From: Candidatus Thiodiazotropha sp. (ex Monitilora ramsayi)
GTDB taxonomy: Bacteria; Pseudomonadota; Gammaproteobacteria; Chromatiales; Chromatiaceae
DNA: 64,000 nt
NCBI GenBank assembly: GCA_025655575.1
Contig: JAHXIP010000001.1
Location: 1-64,000 of the forward strand
Direction of reading: 5' to 3'
Each line of letters starts with the position of its first letter. The stretch's first letter is position 1. Below the pieces are notes generated by a model. That model was not told the DNA's origin and ran no database searches. It worked only from the letters and a program-made list of their open reading frames with translations. Shown here piece after piece: positions 44,274-55,514 of the stretch. Position numbers and translations under genes: made by a program.

Positions 44274-45383
44274 ATGTATGATGACTTCTACAAGCTCAAT
44301 GGAAAACCGTTTCAGCTAACACCTGATCACAAGTTTTTCTTCAACAGCAAAGGCCACAATCGTGCCATGGCTTATTTGCGTTACGGTCTGGAGCAAGGAG
44401 AAGGTTTCATCGTCATCACCGGCGGCGTGGGTACCGGAAAGACCACACTGGTACGCAATCTGTTTGATGAGCTCAGCGGCATGAATGTCATGGCCGCCCA
44501 ATTGGTCACCACCCAAGTCGACCCGGATGACATGCTGCGTATGGTATGCGCCTCATTCGGCCTGGCTCACGAAGGCCTCAACAAGGCAACCCTGCTGCAC
44601 AATCTTGAGGCGATTGCACGGGCACGCCACGCCGAAAGCAAACAGATGTTGCTGGTGGTGGATGAGGCACAGAATCTACCCGCCAGGTCCGTCGAAGAGT
44701 TACGCATGCTATCCAATTTTCAGGTGGATAACCGGGCACTGGTACAGACCTTTCTGCTGGGCCAGGAGGAGTTCAAACGCACTCTGCAGAGCCCGGGCAT
44801 GGAGCAGGTACGTCAGCGCATCATCGCTTCCTACCACTTGGAGCCCCTAAGTCCGGATGAGACAGAAAAATATATTCTGCATCGTCTGCAATTGGTCGGC
44901 TGGCAGGAAGATCCCACTTTTGACGAAGGGGTCTTCCGCATGATTTATGAGTTCACCGGCGGTGTGCCACGCCGCATCAACGCCATGTGTGACCGCCTGA
45001 TGTTATACGGCTGTCTGGAAGAGCTGCACCACCTGGAAAAGGACGCTGTACTCTCTGTCATGCAGGAACTGGAACAGGAGGTCAGCTTTGATCCACCACC
45101 CGGTGAAGCCGATATACAACCACCACCTACCACACCGGAAGCCCCCTTGGCATCGGTCTCTCCCCTACACCCCAGTGGAGACCACACTGGCACCGGACAG
45201 ACAGCAACCGTACAACGACCCTCTTCAGAGCCCATGCCCCATGCGGATGAGTTGATCTATCGGATTCAGGAGCTGGAGAAAGAACTGGACGGCCTCAAGC
45301 AGACCATGAGAAATGAACAGAAACTTCTCCGCAAAGCCATTTTACTGCAGATGGATCTGGACGAGTTCGAAGACTTCAAGTAG
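44274..45383 (+). CDS. XrtA/PEP-CTERM-type AAA ATPase (ExeA/GspA family)
   Basis: The 369-residue protein begins MYDDFYKLNGKPFQLTPDHK, the hallmark of the ATPase found in exosortase/exopolysaccharide loci. Walker A is GGVGTGKTT (50-58) and Walker B is LLVVDEAQNL (126-135). GVPRRINAMCDRLMLYG is the sensor 2 region. A Pro-rich linker (about 265-320) leads to a C-terminal coiled coil (LIYRIQELEKELDGLKQTMR). No exosortase, Wzc-like or PEP-CTERM gene is nearby, so it is an orphan here. It probably works at the inner membrane in envelope or polysaccharide export. Confidence 0.85.
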   Translation: MYDDFYKLNGKPFQLTPDHKFFFNSKGHNRAMAYLRYGLEQGEGFIVITGGVGTGKTTLVRNLFDELSGMNVMAAQLVTTQVDPDDMLRMVCASFGLAHEGLNKATLLHNLEAIARARHAESKQMLLVVDEAQNLPARSVEELRMLSNFQVDNRALVQTFLLGQEEFKRTLQSPGMEQVRQRIIASYHLEPLSPDETEKYILHRLQLVGWQEDPTFDEGVFRMIYEFTGGVPRRINAMCDRLMLYGCLEELHHLEKDAVLSVMQELEQEVSFDPPPGEADIQPPPTTPEAPLASVSPLHPSGDHTGTGQTATVQRPSSEPMPHADELIYRIQELEKELDGLKQTMRNEQKLLRKAILLQMDLDEFEDFK

Positions 45384-45404
45384 ACAACTTGAGGTGAGGT
45401 ACGA

Positions 45405-45629
45405 TCAGTCCAGCGCTGGGCCGATGATCGCCTCGAGCGGCTCGAATCCTCTCGCCTCCAAGGCCTCGGCAATATCCTCCCAACGGCAATCCTCGTTGCA
45501 CTCCTCCGCTTGGGCAATGATGCCGGTGGCGAAACGATAAGCCTCGTTGCGATCCAGGTCATAGGGGATTTTAAGCAGGCGAATCCGTTCGAATTTTGCG
45601 CTTGGCAAGACCATCAACTGATCGTTCAT
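45405..45629 (-). CDS. Small hypothetical protein
   Basis: From the Met at 45629 (GGAG seven bases upstream) the product is 74 residues. LKIPYDLDRNEAYRFATGII and CNEDCRWEDIAEALEARGFE are the notable parts; the first may be a short strand-helix, the second holds a Cys pair. I recognise no family. It lies downstream of gltD on the same strand (89 bases) and is convergent with the XrtA-type ATPase gene. The longer frame to 45722 overlaps gltD's end and is less likely. Confidence 0.6.
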   Translation of the reverse strand: MNDQLMVLPSAKFERIRLLKIPYDLDRNEAYRFATGIIAQAEECNEDCRWEDIAEALEARGFEPLEAIIGPALD

Positions 45630-45718
45630 AACTTCTCCAGTCATAGACTGACTCGTGATATACATCGAATATATCGTTCCATGATAGACGAAAACACACC
45701 CATTCAGAGGGTTGCGAC

Positions 45719-47170
45719 TCAATACACCGGCAAATCACTACTTCCCATCAGGTATTGATCCACAGCACGGGCACATTGCCTGCCCTCACGGATGGCCCAG
45801 ACCACAAGCGACTGACCACGGCGCATATCTCCTGCGCTATAGACACCATCGATAGAGGTCTTATAAGCATTTGCACCTTCAGTGGCGGCCTTCACGTTAC
45901 CGCGACCATCCAGCTCAATACCGAGCTCCTCCACCATGCCTTCATGCACCGGATGAACAAAACCCATCGCCAGCGTCACCAGTTCAGCCTTGAGCTGGAA
46001 CTCGGAACCGGCCACCTCCGACATCTGCCAGCCACCTTTTTCATCCTTAGTCCACTCGACTTTGATGCAGTTCACACCGGTCACATTACCCTGTCCATCG
46101 TCCACAAAAGACTTGGTGGCCACTTGCCACATCCTCTCACACCCCTCTTCCTGAGAGCTGGAGGTACGCATACGGTTCGGCCAGTTTGGCCAGGTAAGGG
46201 CCTTATCCTCGTTCTCCGGCGGTTTCGGCAGGATCTCTAGCTGGGTCACAGAAGCCGCACCATGTCGATTCGAGGTACCGATACAGTCGGAGCCGGTATC
46301 ACCGCCGCCGATGACCACGACATGCTTGCCTTCTGCAGAGATAAAGTCCTCCACCTTGTCGCCCTGAACGCGATGGCTATTTTTACTGAGAAAATCCATG
46401 GCAAAGTGAACGCCGTTTAGCTCACGGCCCGGGATAGGCAGGTCACGGGGCTTTTCTGCCCCCCCCGTCAACACCACTGCATCGAATTCCTCAAGCAACT
46501 GTTTGACTGGAAAGTCGACACCAATATGGGTATTCGTCTTGAATTCGACACCCTCGGTACGCATCTGGGCCATACGTCGATCGATAATCTTTTTATCCAG
46601 CTTGAAGTCAGGTATGCCATAACGCAGCAGGCCGCCAATGCGGTTCTGCTTTTCGTACAACACCACCGCATGACCGGCACGAGCCAACTGCTGCGCTGCT
46701 GCCATACCCGCCGGACCTGACCCCACCACAGCCACTCGCTTGCCGCTCTTGTGCTCAGCGATCTGCGGTTTCACCCAGCCCTCCTGCCAAGCCTTCTCGA
46801 TAATGCTGTACTCAATCGTTTTGATGGTGACTGGCGCATCTTCCAGATTCAGCGTACAGGAAGCCTCACAAGGGGCAGGACAGATACGCCCCGTAAACTC
46901 AGGGAAGTTGTTGGTGGTATGTAAAACATCGATTGCACCACGCCAGTCGCCACGGTAGACCAGGTCGTTCCAGTCGGGAATGATATTGTTGACCGGACAA
47001 CCCTGGTGGCAGAAAGGAATACCGCAGTCCATACAGCGGGCACCTTGCTGACTGACGCCTTCGTCCGACATGGGGATGACAAATTCACTATAGTGCGAAA
47101 CCCTGTCCGCAACCGGCGCGTAGGTTCTATCCTGACGAGCAATATCTTTAAAACCTGTTGGCTTACCCAT
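45719..47170 (-). CDS. gltD: Glutamate synthase small subunit
   Basis: The 483-residue protein is full length. The N-terminal 4Fe-4S region has [20 protein letters not shown] and [12 protein letters not shown] is bound by [20 protein letters not shown] and NADPH by [15 protein letters not shown]. The C terminus reads [19 protein letters not shown]. It passes electrons from NADPH to the large subunit, where glutamine and 2-oxoglutarate form two glutamates. It follows gltB by two bases. Confidence 0.97.
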   Translation of the reverse strand: MGKPTGFKDIARQDRTYAPVADRVSHYSEFVIPMSDEGVSQQGARCMDCGIPFCHQGCPVNNIIPDWNDLVYRGDWRGAIDVLHTTNNFPEFTGRICPAPCEASCTLNLEDAPVTIKTIEYSIIEKAWQEGWVKPQIAEHKSGKRVAVVGSGPAGMAAAQQLARAGHAVVLYEKQNRIGGLLRYGIPDFKLDKKIIDRRMAQMRTEGVEFKTNTHIGVDFPVKQLLEEFDAVVLTGGAEKPRDLPIPGRELNGVHFAMDFLSKNSHRVQGDKVEDFISAEGKHVVVIGGGDTGSDCIGTSNRHGAASVTQLEILPKPPENEDKALTWPNWPNRMRTSSSQEEGCERMWQVATKSFVDDGQGNVTGVNCIKVEWTKDEKGGWQMSEVAGSEFQLKAELVTLAMGFVHPVHEGMVEELGIELDGRGNVKAATEGANAYKTSIDGVYSAGDMRRGQSLVVWAIREGRQCARAVDQYLMGSSDLPVY

Positions 47171-47172
47171 AA

Positions 47173-50100
47173 TTAGCGGCTCCCCTTACTGACTGCTGAA
47201 GCGGCACTCTGTTGTGCCTGCATCTCTTTCAAGGCGCGCCGATACTCTACTGGCATGACCTTGACGAATTTTGGCAGATACGCCTCCCAATTTTCGATGA
47301 TTCGCTTCGCCACTTCTGAGTTGGTGTAGTGAAGATGCTTCTCTATCAACTGCTTGAGCCTGAGTGCATCGTAGCGGGTCATGTCATTGCTGAGATCTAC
47401 CAGGCCATGGCTTTCGAGATCGCCACCCTGATGATCCAGCACTTCCAGTGCAATGTCTTCATCTTCGATCGGCTCCAGCTCTACCTGAGCCAGATTGCAG
47501 CGATCGGAGAAATCTCCTTGTTCATCCAGCACGTAGGCGATACCGCCTGACATACCAGCGGCAAAGTTACGCCCGGTAGGCCCGAGACAAACCACAATGC
47601 CACCGGTCATGTACTCACAGCCATGATCCCCCACGCCTTCGATAACAGCCGTAGCGCCTGAGTTACGCACACAGAAGCGTTCGCCACCAACGCCACGGAA
47701 GTAGCATTCGCCATTGATGGCACCATAAAGCACCGTGTTACCCACGATGATGTTCTCTTCCGCTTTTCCGATTTTCGACGTGACCGGCGGGTAGATCACC
47801 AGCCGTCCACCGGACAGTCCCTTGCCGACATAGTCGTTACCTTCGCCTGACAGCTCCAGCGTGATGCCTTTGGCTACCCAGGCGCCGAAAGACTGACCCG
47901 CTGTGCCATTGACCTTGATATAGATGGTGTCATCCGGCAGACCTGCATGACCATACTTTTCAGCCACCCGGCCGGAGAGCATGGTGCCGAACGTTCTGTT
48001 GTAGTTGTGAATGTCGATATCGATCTTGATCGGCTCACCTTTCTCGATCGCCGGTTGTGCCCGCTCAATAAGGACCTTGTCCAGTGCCTTGTCGAGACCG
48101 TGGTCCTGGACCTCACAATTGTAGATAGCAACGTTGTCTGCCGCCCGCGGTTTGCGCAGCAACCGACTGTAATCGAGTCCCTTAGCCTTCCAGTGGTTGA
48201 TGGCTTTGCGCATATCGAGCCGATCCATCTGACCGACCATTTCATTCCAGCTACGGTAACCGAGTTTGGCCATCAGCTGGCGGGCTTCTTCTGCCACAAA
48301 GAAGAAGTAGTTGATCACATGTTCCGGCTCACCGGTGAAGCGCTTACGTAATTCCGGATCCTGCGTCGCAATACCCACTGGGCAGGTATTCAAATGACAC
48401 TTGCGCATCATCAGGCAACCCTCGGCAATTAGCGGGGCGGTGGCGAAGCCTATCTCATCCGCACCCAGAAGAGCGGCAATAATCACATCCCGGCCGGTAC
48501 GCATACCCCCGTCAGCCTGCACAGCAATACGTCCACGCAACTGGTTCAGTACCAGCGTCTGATGGGTCTCGGCCAGGCCGATCTCCCAGGGTGAACCGGC
48601 ATGCTTGATCGAAGTCAGCGGGCTGGCACCCGTACCACCATCGTAACCGGAGATAGTCACATGGTCCGCATGGGCCTTGGAGACGCCTGCGGCAACAGTG
48701 CCTACGCCCACTTCAGACACCAGCTTGACTGAGATCCGCGCCTTGGGATTGGTATTTTTCAGATCGTGGATCAGCTGAGCCAGATCCTCGATGGAATAGA
48801 TATCGTGATGAGGTGGCGGTGAGATCAGGCCGACGCCCGGTGTGGAGTGACGCACCCGGGCAATCTGCTGGTTGACCTTATGACCTGGCAGCTGACCACC
48901 CTCGCCTGGCTTGGCGCCCTGAGCCATCTTGATTTGAATGTCATCGGCATTCACCAGATACTCGGTGGTCACGCCGAACCTACCTGAAGCAACCTGCTTG
49001 ATGGCAGAGCGCTCAGGATTACTTGAGCCATCTGTCAACGGGTTGAAACGCTCCGGCTCTTCACCACCCTCGCCTGTATTGGACTTACCACCAATCGCGT
49101 TCATCGCCTTGGCAAGGGTTGAATGCGCTTCATAGGAGATTGAACCAAAAGACATGGCACCAGTAGCGAAACGTTTGACGATTTCGCTGGCCGGTTCCAC
49201 TTCATCCAAAGGAATCGGCTGCTCTGCCCACTTGAACTCGAACAGGCCACGCAGTGTCAACAGAATCTCATTCTGCTCATTAATCGCCTTGGCGTAGTCC
49301 TGATAAGTATTCCAATCGTTACTACGCACCGAGTGCTGTAACTTGGCAATGGTTTCAGGTGTCCAGTTATGATCTTCGCCACGCAGACGATAGGCATAGT
49401 CACCACCCACATCCAGATGACGTTTATAGATCTGCTGATCACCATACGCCTTGTCATGCCACTTCAAGGCTTCTGCTGCGATCTCACTAAGACCGGCACC
49501 CTCTATCGTCGTGGTGGTACCGGTAAAATAGGCATCGATTAGGGTACCTGAGAGCCCCACCGCATCGAATATCTGCGCACCACAGTAGGATTGATAAGTT
49601 GAGATGCCCATCTTCGACATCACTTTCTTCAATCCCTTACCAACCGCTTTGATATAGCGTTTCTGGGCCTCGGCAAATGTCAGCTCTTCCGTCATTGACG
49701 GTAATTCGCTCTGAATGGTGTCGAATGCGAGATAGGGATTGACCGCCTCGGCTCCGTATCCAGCCAGGGTGGCGAAGTGGTGTACTTCGAGGGCAGCACC
49801 GGTCTCCAGTACCAGGCCTGATTCGGTCCTCAGACCCTTGCGAATCAGGTGATGATGTACCGCTGAAGTCGCCAATAACGCCGGGATGGCAATATTGTCC
49901 GCATCCACCCTTCGGTCGGAGAGGATCAGAATGTTGTAGCCTTCCCGCACCTTCTGCTCCGCCAACTCACAGAGTGCATCCAGCGCCGCTTTCATACCTG
50001 CTGCGCCATCGGCTACAGGGTAAGTGATATAGAGGGTCCTGGTCCGGAAAGCACCGGCCGTGTTGTCTTCGATATGGCGTATGCGCTCCAGATCTTCATT

Positions 50101-51813
50101 GGTCAATACCGGCTGACTGACCTCCAGGCGCATATGGGCACCCGCATCGGCCAAGTTCAACAGGTTGGGACGTGGTCCGATTAAACTGACCAGCGACATG
50201 ACCAACTCCTCTCGGATCGGATCGATCGGAGGATTGGTCACCTGGGCAAAATTCTGCTTGAAATAGGTGGATAGGTGCTTGGCCCTGAGAGAAAGTACCG
50301 ACGGTGGGTTGTCGGCCCCCATCGAACCCGTTCCTTCCTGACCAGTCAGTACCATTGGAGTCAGCAGAAATTTGAGATCTTCCTGGCTGTAGCCGAACGC
50401 CTGCTGGGCATCCAACAAGTCATCCTCATCCGGCGCCATGGGCGCAACGTCCGAGGGCAGCTCGTCCAAGTGGATCTGGGTCTGATCCAACCAGTCTTGG
50501 TAGGGTCTTGCTTTGGCCAGTTGGGACTTAATCTCTTCATCGTCGATGATGCGGCCCTGTTCCATATCGATCAAGAACATCTTGCCAGGCTGCAGACGCC
50601 ATTTTTTGACAATCTTCTCCTCTGGAATGTCCAGCACACCCATTTCTGAGCTCATCACCACCAGATCGTCATCGGTGATCAGATAGCGCGCCGGACGAAG
50701 ACCGTTCCGATCCAGCGTGGCACCGATCTGATTGCCATCGGTGAAGGCTACCGCTGCAGGACCATCCCAGGGTTCCATCAGTGCGGCATGATATTCGTAA
50801 AATGCACGACGTTCCTTATCCATCAGCTTGTTGCCGCCCCAGGCTTCGGGTATCAGCATCATCATGGCTTGTGCCAGGGAATATCCACCGGCCACCAGAA
50901 GTTCCAGTGCATTATCGAAACAGGCAGAGTCCGACTGGCCCTCGGGAATCAGTGGCCAGATCTTGTCCAGGTCCTCACCGAGTATCTCGGAGGCCATGGA
51001 GTTTTTCCGGGCACGCATCCAGTTCACATTGCCGCGCAGAGTATTGATCTCGCCGTTGTGGGCAATCATGCGGAACGGGTGTGCCAGATCCCAGGTGGGA
51101 AATGTATTGGTTGAAAAGCGTTGATGCACCAGCGCCAAGGCGCTAACCATGCGCTCATCGCTCAGATCAAGGAAGTAGTCACCTACCTGATCTGCCAGCA
51201 GCATACCTTTGTAGACAATGGTCCTTGACGAAAAAGAGGTGAAATAGAAGGAATCTCCTCCCTCTAACTCCGCCTGGCGTATCCGGTTTTCAATCTGCTT
51301 GCGGATCACAAAAAGCTTACGCTCAAAAGCTCCCTGGTCGGCGCAATTATTGCCGCGTGCTACAAAGACCTGCCTGACAACCGGTTCCGTAGGTTTGACG
51401 CTATACCCCAGTCCATCATTACTGACCGGCACATCACGCCAACCGATGATCGTCTGACCTTCAGCCTTGATCAAGTCCTCAATGGCTCCTTCGCAAACAT
51501 CCCGGCTCGCTTTATTCTGCGGCAGGAAGATCATGCCAATGGCGTAATCCCCCTCAGCAGGAAGTTCAAAATCAATCACCGCCCGGAAAAATGCATCCGG
51601 TTTTTGGAACAGGATACCGGCACCATCACCAGCCTCTGGGTCGGCACCCACTGCACCACGATGGGTCAGACGCTCAAGAATCTCCAGGCCTTGCTGGATG
51701 GTCTCATGGCTCTTGGCCCCTTTGATGTTGGCAACAAAACCAACGCCACAGGCGTCGTGTTCATTCGCGGGATCGTATAATCCCTGTTTCGGTGGTAAAG
51801 CACCCTGGCTCAT
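47173..51813 (-). CDS. gltB: Glutamate synthase large subunit
   Basis: The 1546-residue protein has the standard order. The class II amidotransferase domain comes after a short propeptide; the nucleophile Cys is Cys22 in [17 protein letters not shown] central domain and the FMN/2-oxoglutarate synthase domain follow, with [20 protein letters not shown] and the 3Fe-4S cysteines in [13 protein letters not shown]. The glycine-rich GXGXG C-terminal helix domain has [20 protein letters not shown]. Ammonia tunnels from the first site to the second. Partner gltD is just downstream. It follows the SPOR/AAA gene as in Pseudomonas. Confidence 0.98.
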   Translation of the reverse strand: MSQGALPPKQGLYDPANEHDACGVGFVANIKGAKSHETIQQGLEILERLTHRGAVGADPEAGDGAGILFQKPDAFFRAVIDFELPAEGDYAIGMIFLPQNKASRDVCEGAIEDLIKAEGQTIIGWRDVPVSNDGLGYSVKPTEPVVRQVFVARGNNCADQGAFERKLFVIRKQIENRIRQAELEGGDSFYFTSFSSRTIVYKGMLLADQVGDYFLDLSDERMVSALALVHQRFSTNTFPTWDLAHPFRMIAHNGEINTLRGNVNWMRARKNSMASEILGEDLDKIWPLIPEGQSDSACFDNALELLVAGGYSLAQAMMMLIPEAWGGNKLMDKERRAFYEYHAALMEPWDGPAAVAFTDGNQIGATLDRNGLRPARYLITDDDLVVMSSEMGVLDIPEEKIVKKWRLQPGKMFLIDMEQGRIIDDEEIKSQLAKARPYQDWLDQTQIHLDELPSDVAPMAPDEDDLLDAQQAFGYSQEDLKFLLTPMVLTGQEGTGSMGADNPPSVLSLRAKHLSTYFKQNFAQVTNPPIDPIREELVMSLVSLIGPRPNLLNLADAGAHMRLEVSQPVLTNEDLERIRHIEDNTAGAFRTRTLYITYPVADGAAGMKAALDALCELAEQKVREGYNILILSDRRVDADNIAIPALLATSAVHHHLIRKGLRTESGLVLETGAALEVHHFATLAGYGAEAVNPYLAFDTIQSELPSMTEELTFAEAQKRYIKAVGKGLKKVMSKMGISTYQSYCGAQIFDAVGLSGTLIDAYFTGTTTTIEGAGLSEIAAEALKWHDKAYGDQQIYKRHLDVGGDYAYRLRGEDHNWTPETIAKLQHSVRSNDWNTYQDYAKAINEQNEILLTLRGLFEFKWAEQPIPLDEVEPASEIVKRFATGAMSFGSISYEAHSTLAKAMNAIGGKSNTGEGGEEPERFNPLTDGSSNPERSAIKQVASGRFGVTTEYLVNADDIQIKMAQGAKPGEGGQLPGHKVNQQIARVRHSTPGVGLISPPPHHDIYSIEDLAQLIHDLKNTNPKARISVKLVSEVGVGTVAAGVSKAHADHVTISGYDGGTGASPLTSIKHAGSPWEIGLAETHQTLVLNQLRGRIAVQADGGMRTGRDVIIAALLGADEIGFATAPLIAEGCLMMRKCHLNTCPVGIATQDPELRKRFTGEPEHVINYFFFVAEEARQLMAKLGYRSWNEMVGQMDRLDMRKAINHWKAKGLDYSRLLRKPRAADNVAIYNCEVQDHGLDKALDKVLIERAQPAIEKGEPIKIDIDIHNYNRTFGTMLSGRVAEKYGHAGLPDDTIYIKVNGTAGQSFGAWVAKGITLELSGEGNDYVGKGLSGGRLVIYPPVTSKIGKAEENIIVGNTVLYGAINGECYFRGVGGERFCVRNSGATAVIEGVGDHGCEYMTGGIVVCLGPTGRNFAAGMSGGIAYVLDEQGDFSDRCNLAQVELEPIEDEDIALEVLDHQGGDLESHGLVDLSNDMTRYDALRLKQLIEKHLHYTNSEVAKRIIENWEAYLPKFVKVMPVEYRRALKEMQAQQSAASAVSKGSR

Positions 51814-52074
51814 TACGCAAACCTCATTTTGCCCGTCCCAACCTGACTGAAGTCATGCCGGAAATCTTGAGCATTCGCTGAAGAAGGAGTTATCGGCGAC
51901 GATTCACAGCCGCCCGCATACATCTTTAAGAGACGCAGAACACCGTAGGATACTTGAGAATTTGATCCTAGACCAGTACACCGGGGATTTCCCTGGCAGT
52001 TCGATAACAACAGGCGGGAAAACTACCCCAAATCACACGACATGGGCAAGCCCCGATGTATTTAAATAGGGGTT

Positions 52075-53706
52075 TTATTCCCGCAACGACGAGAAAGACC
52101 TCGCCCAGGCGCCACCGGATTGGACAGCTGGTGGAAGCCGTTTGATCCCGCTAAGGGCGGAAGCCCTGTCCGGGAAGGTCCCCCATAGCAGGGGGTACCA
52201 CGGCTTACCTTTTCGCTGAGTTTGGATGGCAAATGCTTCTCCAGACAGCCCATGTTGATCAATATATCTTTGAATTGACTCGATATTTCCCGCAGCAAGG
52301 AGTTGCACCGTGTAATTTCCGGCGGGCTGGGAGAGCATCCACGCTTTCCCCCTCAGCGCGGAAGCTTCGGTTAGTTCCTCTGTCTGATTCTGCGCCGCGA
52401 CAGCTGAATCTATCTCAGACAAACGCGCTGAACTCGTTGCCACTGGTGGTGACCGATCTATCTCAAGTTCAACACTCTCTTGAGCAGGCCCCGGATCCCC
52501 CTCCACCTTCTCCGCTGTCAAGGGTAATTGTGGAACTCGCTCGGCAGCAGGCTCTTTTACCGATTCACCCACATCAATTTGCTTGGCACTTGCGAGCAAA
52601 TCTGTCTCTTCAGGGGCCACCCTTGGTAGAGACTCAAGATGTGAATCGACATCAACCGAATCATCAATTGACTCTTTTGCCGCCACAGCTTCGTCTTCGA
52701 TTGGCTTGGTGTCTTGATGTGGTGGACTTTGCGGTGGCGTCTGGGGCAGCGATTCGCTGCTATCATTTTGCGTGACGGATGCAGACGGCAGGACAAGCTC
52801 ACCCTTGTCTAACTCTTTTTCGACACTTTTCCCGGCCGGCTCGGGAAGCTCTATATCGATAACCTCTGGCGCCTGACCCTCTGCGATGCTCTCATCAGAC
52901 TCAAACATCCGATTGATCGGACCCTGAAACACCAATAATACGAGTGCAATAATTACCACCGGAATTACGCGATAGATCAGCGGTCTTTTCTCCTCCCAAA
53001 ATGAGACTGCAGTTGACTCGCCTTCACCACCTACCGCGTTGAGTATGGCTGATGCCAGCAGACCAGGAACCCCGCCAGTTTCACGATAGAGTCGACTTAA
53101 TTTGGACTCATCGAGCAAGTACCTCTTGTCAAGACCTTCACTATTAAACAGATAATTCATAAAGGCATCCGCCTCCTCTCTGGTCAGAAGAGGCAGATCT
53201 ATCACCTGTACGGCCTGAGGCGACATGACCTGAAGTTGGGGCGTGGATAACAACTTATCGATTTCTTCATTGGCGAACAGCACCAGACTGACCAATGGTG
53301 AGCCGTCTATTTGGCGCTCATAAAGCCGCAAGAGTGTAATCAAGCTGGTGGGCGGTAGGGATTGCGCGTCATCAACCAGTAGAACAGGCACGCTGCCATG
53401 CTTTCTAAGCAGCTCAAAGCGCTCATTTAATCGGGCAAGATTGTCCCCCTGGGCATCGGGTAGGCCACTACAACGGGCAATATGAGCCAATAGCCGCTCA
53501 GGCTGCATCATGGCATCTGCTGAGAAATGACAAACTACCCAATTCTCTGGCGCCAGCGATTGTAACCGCGAGGCCAGCAGTGTTTTACCACTACCTGAAG
53601 GCCCTCTGACAAGGGGTACGAGCTCACTGTTTTCGATCAAGTGCCGAATCAGGTCAAGCCGTGCAACAGCCTCTGGTGTGGAGAAGAAATCTTCTGTCTC
53701 AGCCAA
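52075..53706 (-). CDS. AAA ATPase-SPOR protein (DamX-like)
   Basis: The 543-residue protein has an ExeA-like AAA domain at the N terminus (Walker A VRGPSGSGKTLLASR at about 33-47, Walker B PVLLVDDAQSLPP). One membrane helix lies at about 242-262 (VIPVVIIALVLLVFQGPINR). A long acidic, Pro-rich periplasmic linker follows, and the C-terminal SPOR domain (about 465-543) reads GNYTVQLLAAGNIESIQRYI and PWYPLLWGTFPDRASALSGI. SPOR binds denuded glycan at the division site. In E. coli damX holds the same place after aroB, so a division role is likely. Inner membrane, bitopic. Confidence 0.87.
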   Translation of the reverse strand: MAETEDFFSTPEAVARLDLIRHLIENSELVPLVRGPSGSGKTLLASRLQSLAPENWVVCHFSADAMMQPERLLAHIARCSGLPDAQGDNLARLNERFELLRKHGSVPVLLVDDAQSLPPTSLITLLRLYERQIDGSPLVSLVLFANEEIDKLLSTPQLQVMSPQAVQVIDLPLLTREEADAFMNYLFNSEGLDKRYLLDESKLSRLYRETGGVPGLLASAILNAVGGEGESTAVSFWEEKRPLIYRVIPVVIIALVLLVFQGPINRMFESDESIAEGQAPEVIDIELPEPAGKSVEKELDKGELVLPSASVTQNDSSESLPQTPPQSPPHQDTKPIEDEAVAAKESIDDSVDVDSHLESLPRVAPEETDLLASAKQIDVGESVKEPAAERVPQLPLTAEKVEGDPGPAQESVELEIDRSPPVATSSARLSEIDSAVAAQNQTEELTEASALRGKAWMLSQPAGNYTVQLLAAGNIESIQRYIDQHGLSGEAFAIQTQRKGKPWYPLLWGTFPDRASALSGIKRLPPAVQSGGAWARSFSSLRE

Positions 53707-53730
53707 GGTGTTTTCTCACTCTAATATTAT

Positions 53731-54810
53731 TTAACGACCATATTCAGATAGTGTTTCGCTTAATTTCTTCATGTCGAAATCATCTGTCACCAACGTGCTA
53801 CCGATAGCCTTCATAAGTACCAGCCGCAGCTTCCCATCCAAGACCTTCTTATCCACGGACATGAGTGAAATAAACTTCTCTTTAGACATCTGCGCTGGCG
53901 GCTCGGTCGGCAGCCCCGCACTGGCAATCAATGCCTTTGCCCGCTCCAACTCTTGCTCCGACAGCCAACCCAACCTACAGGAAAGATCCGCTGCCATACA
54001 CATCCCGGCTGCTACGGCCTCTCCATGTAGCCACTCTCCGTAACCCATGCCGGTTTCAATAGCATGGCCGAATGTGTGGCCTAAATTGAGCAAAGCCCGT
54101 TGACCAGCCTCCTTTTCGTCTGCAGCAACCACGGCAGCCTTACATCGACAGGATCGCTCGATGGCAGTTGCCAACGTCACCTGATCACGAGATAGCAGAC
54201 CATCCATTTCCTGCTCGAGCCAGTCAAAAAAATCTGCATCCGTAATCAACCCATACTTAATCACCTCAGCCAAGCCTGCTGCAAGCTGGCGGTCGTCCAG
54301 CGTATTGAGGGTTGAAGTATCTGCCAGTACAGCCAGTGGTTGGTGAAAAGCACCAATCATATTCTTTCCGAGCGCATGATTCACACCCGTTTTGCCTCCG
54401 ACCGAGGAGTCAACCTGAGACAATAATGTTGTGGGTACCTGAATAAACGAGACACCACGCTGGTAACAAGCCGCTGCAAAACCAGCCATATCACCAATAA
54501 CACCACCGCCCAATGCCACAAGGGTGCATTTTCTGGTAAAGCGATTTTCCAGGAGAGCCGTGAATACGGTATTCAGTACATCCAGTGTCTTGTAAACCTC
54601 ACCATCCGGCAGTATGGCTGTTGCGACTTCAAAATCACCCAACGCTTTTAGTGTTTTTTCCAGATATAAGGGGGCAACGGTCTCATTGGTAACCACCATC
54701 ACCTGACTACCCGGCACATGACGCCTGTAGTACTCGGCATCTGCATATAGTCCTTCTCCGATATAGATTGGATAGCTGCGCTCACCCAAATCAACGGTCA
54801 GTTTTTGCAT
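53731..54810 (-). CDS. aroB: 3-dehydroquinate synthase
   Basis: From the Met at 54810 the protein is 359 residues and aligns with E. coli AroB from its first residue ([18 protein letters not shown]). [20 protein letters not shown] and [20 protein letters not shown] bind NAD, and [14 protein letters not shown] holds zinc ligands. It cyclises DAHP to 3-dehydroquinate in the shikimate path. No ribosome site precedes the ATG; a TTG at 54837, eight bases after the aroK stop, or the GTG at 54822 might be used instead. The gene follows aroK and precedes the DamX-like gene. Confidence 0.95.
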   Translation of the reverse strand: MQKLTVDLGERSYPIYIGEGLYADAEYYRRHVPGSQVMVVTNETVAPLYLEKTLKALGDFEVATAILPDGEVYKTLDVLNTVFTALLENRFTRKCTLVALGGGVIGDMAGFAAACYQRGVSFIQVPTTLLSQVDSSVGGKTGVNHALGKNMIGAFHQPLAVLADTSTLNTLDDRQLAAGLAEVIKYGLITDADFFDWLEQEMDGLLSRDQVTLATAIERSCRCKAAVVAADEKEAGQRALLNLGHTFGHAIETGMGYGEWLHGEAVAAGMCMAADLSCRLGWLSEQELERAKALIASAGLPTEPPAQMSKEKFISLMSVDKKVLDGKLRLVLMKAIGSTLVTDDFDMKKLSETLSEYGR

Positions 54811-54845
54811 ACTTTTGTTCACAAATGGATCCGCCAAATTGCTCT

Positions 54846-55367
54846 TCAGTCTAATGAATCAATTTTTTTTACGATTTCACGTACGACCGACTGTGTATTT
54901 CGTCCTTCGGTGATTATTACTAAATCTGCAATTTGTCGATAGAGTGGTTCACGCATCTCCATCATTGTACGCAGTCTATCCAGTGGATCGTCTGTTTGCA
55001 GCAACGGTCGGTTTCGATCTCTATAGGTACGCTCATACTGCTGATCAGGCGTACAGTGTAAATAGATTACAAATCCACGGGATGAGAGATGCTGTCGATT
55101 CGCTTCTCGTAATACGGCCCCACCTCCAGTGGCGACTATTACACCATCCCTTAATGTCAGCTCATCAATCACATTCTGTTCACGGTTTCTAAATCCCTCT
55201 TCACCCTCAAACTCGAAAATTGTAGGAATATCAACACCCGTTCTACGCTGAATCTCATGGTCGGAATCGATAAACTCCAGTCGCAACATATCGGATAGTT
55301 GCCGGCCGACTGTCGTTTTTCCTGCCCCCATGGGTCCGATTAGAAATAGGTTTTTTATCTGCATCAT
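54846..55367 (-). CDS. aroK: Shikimate kinase
   Basis: From the Met at 55367 the protein is 173 residues, the length of E. coli Aro[21 protein letters not shown] is the P-loop, [13 protein letters not shown] binds Mg and shikimate, and [19 protein letters not shown] is the shikimate-binding glycine turn. [20 protein letters not shown] is the lid. It phosphorylates shikimate in aromatic synthesis. It lies behind the terminator of the pil operon and probably shares transcripts with aroB. Confidence 0.95.
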   Translation of the reverse strand: MMQIKNLFLIGPMGAGKTTVGRQLSDMLRLEFIDSDHEIQRRTGVDIPTIFEFEGEEGFRNREQNVIDELTLRDGVIVATGGGAVLREANRQHLSSRGFVIYLHCTPDQQYERTYRDRNRPLLQTDDPLDRLRTMMEMREPLYRQIADLVIITEGRNTQSVVREIVKKIDSLD

Positions 55368-55464
55368 CAGCTTACAATCTATCGAATGATGTATACCGTA
55401 ATTGGACAACAAGTCTACGATGTTCTTTTTGTATTAAATAGCAATTGACTTTTCTTCGCCACAA

Positions 55465-55496
55465 ACAAAAAGGGCGTGCTCAAAAGCACGCCCTTT
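55465..55496 (-). terminator. Strong terminator of the pilMNOPQ operon
   Basis: AAAGGGCGTGCT/AGCACGCCCTTT (55469-55480 and 55485-55496, loop of four) is a perfect 12-bp stem. On the minus strand it is followed by TTTTTGTTTGT, a proper T-tract. It lies 19 bases after the pilQ stop and so separates the pilus operon from aroK-aroB. Confidence 0.88.
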
Positions 55497-55514
55497 CAGT
55501 CTTGTTCTGAGGTA

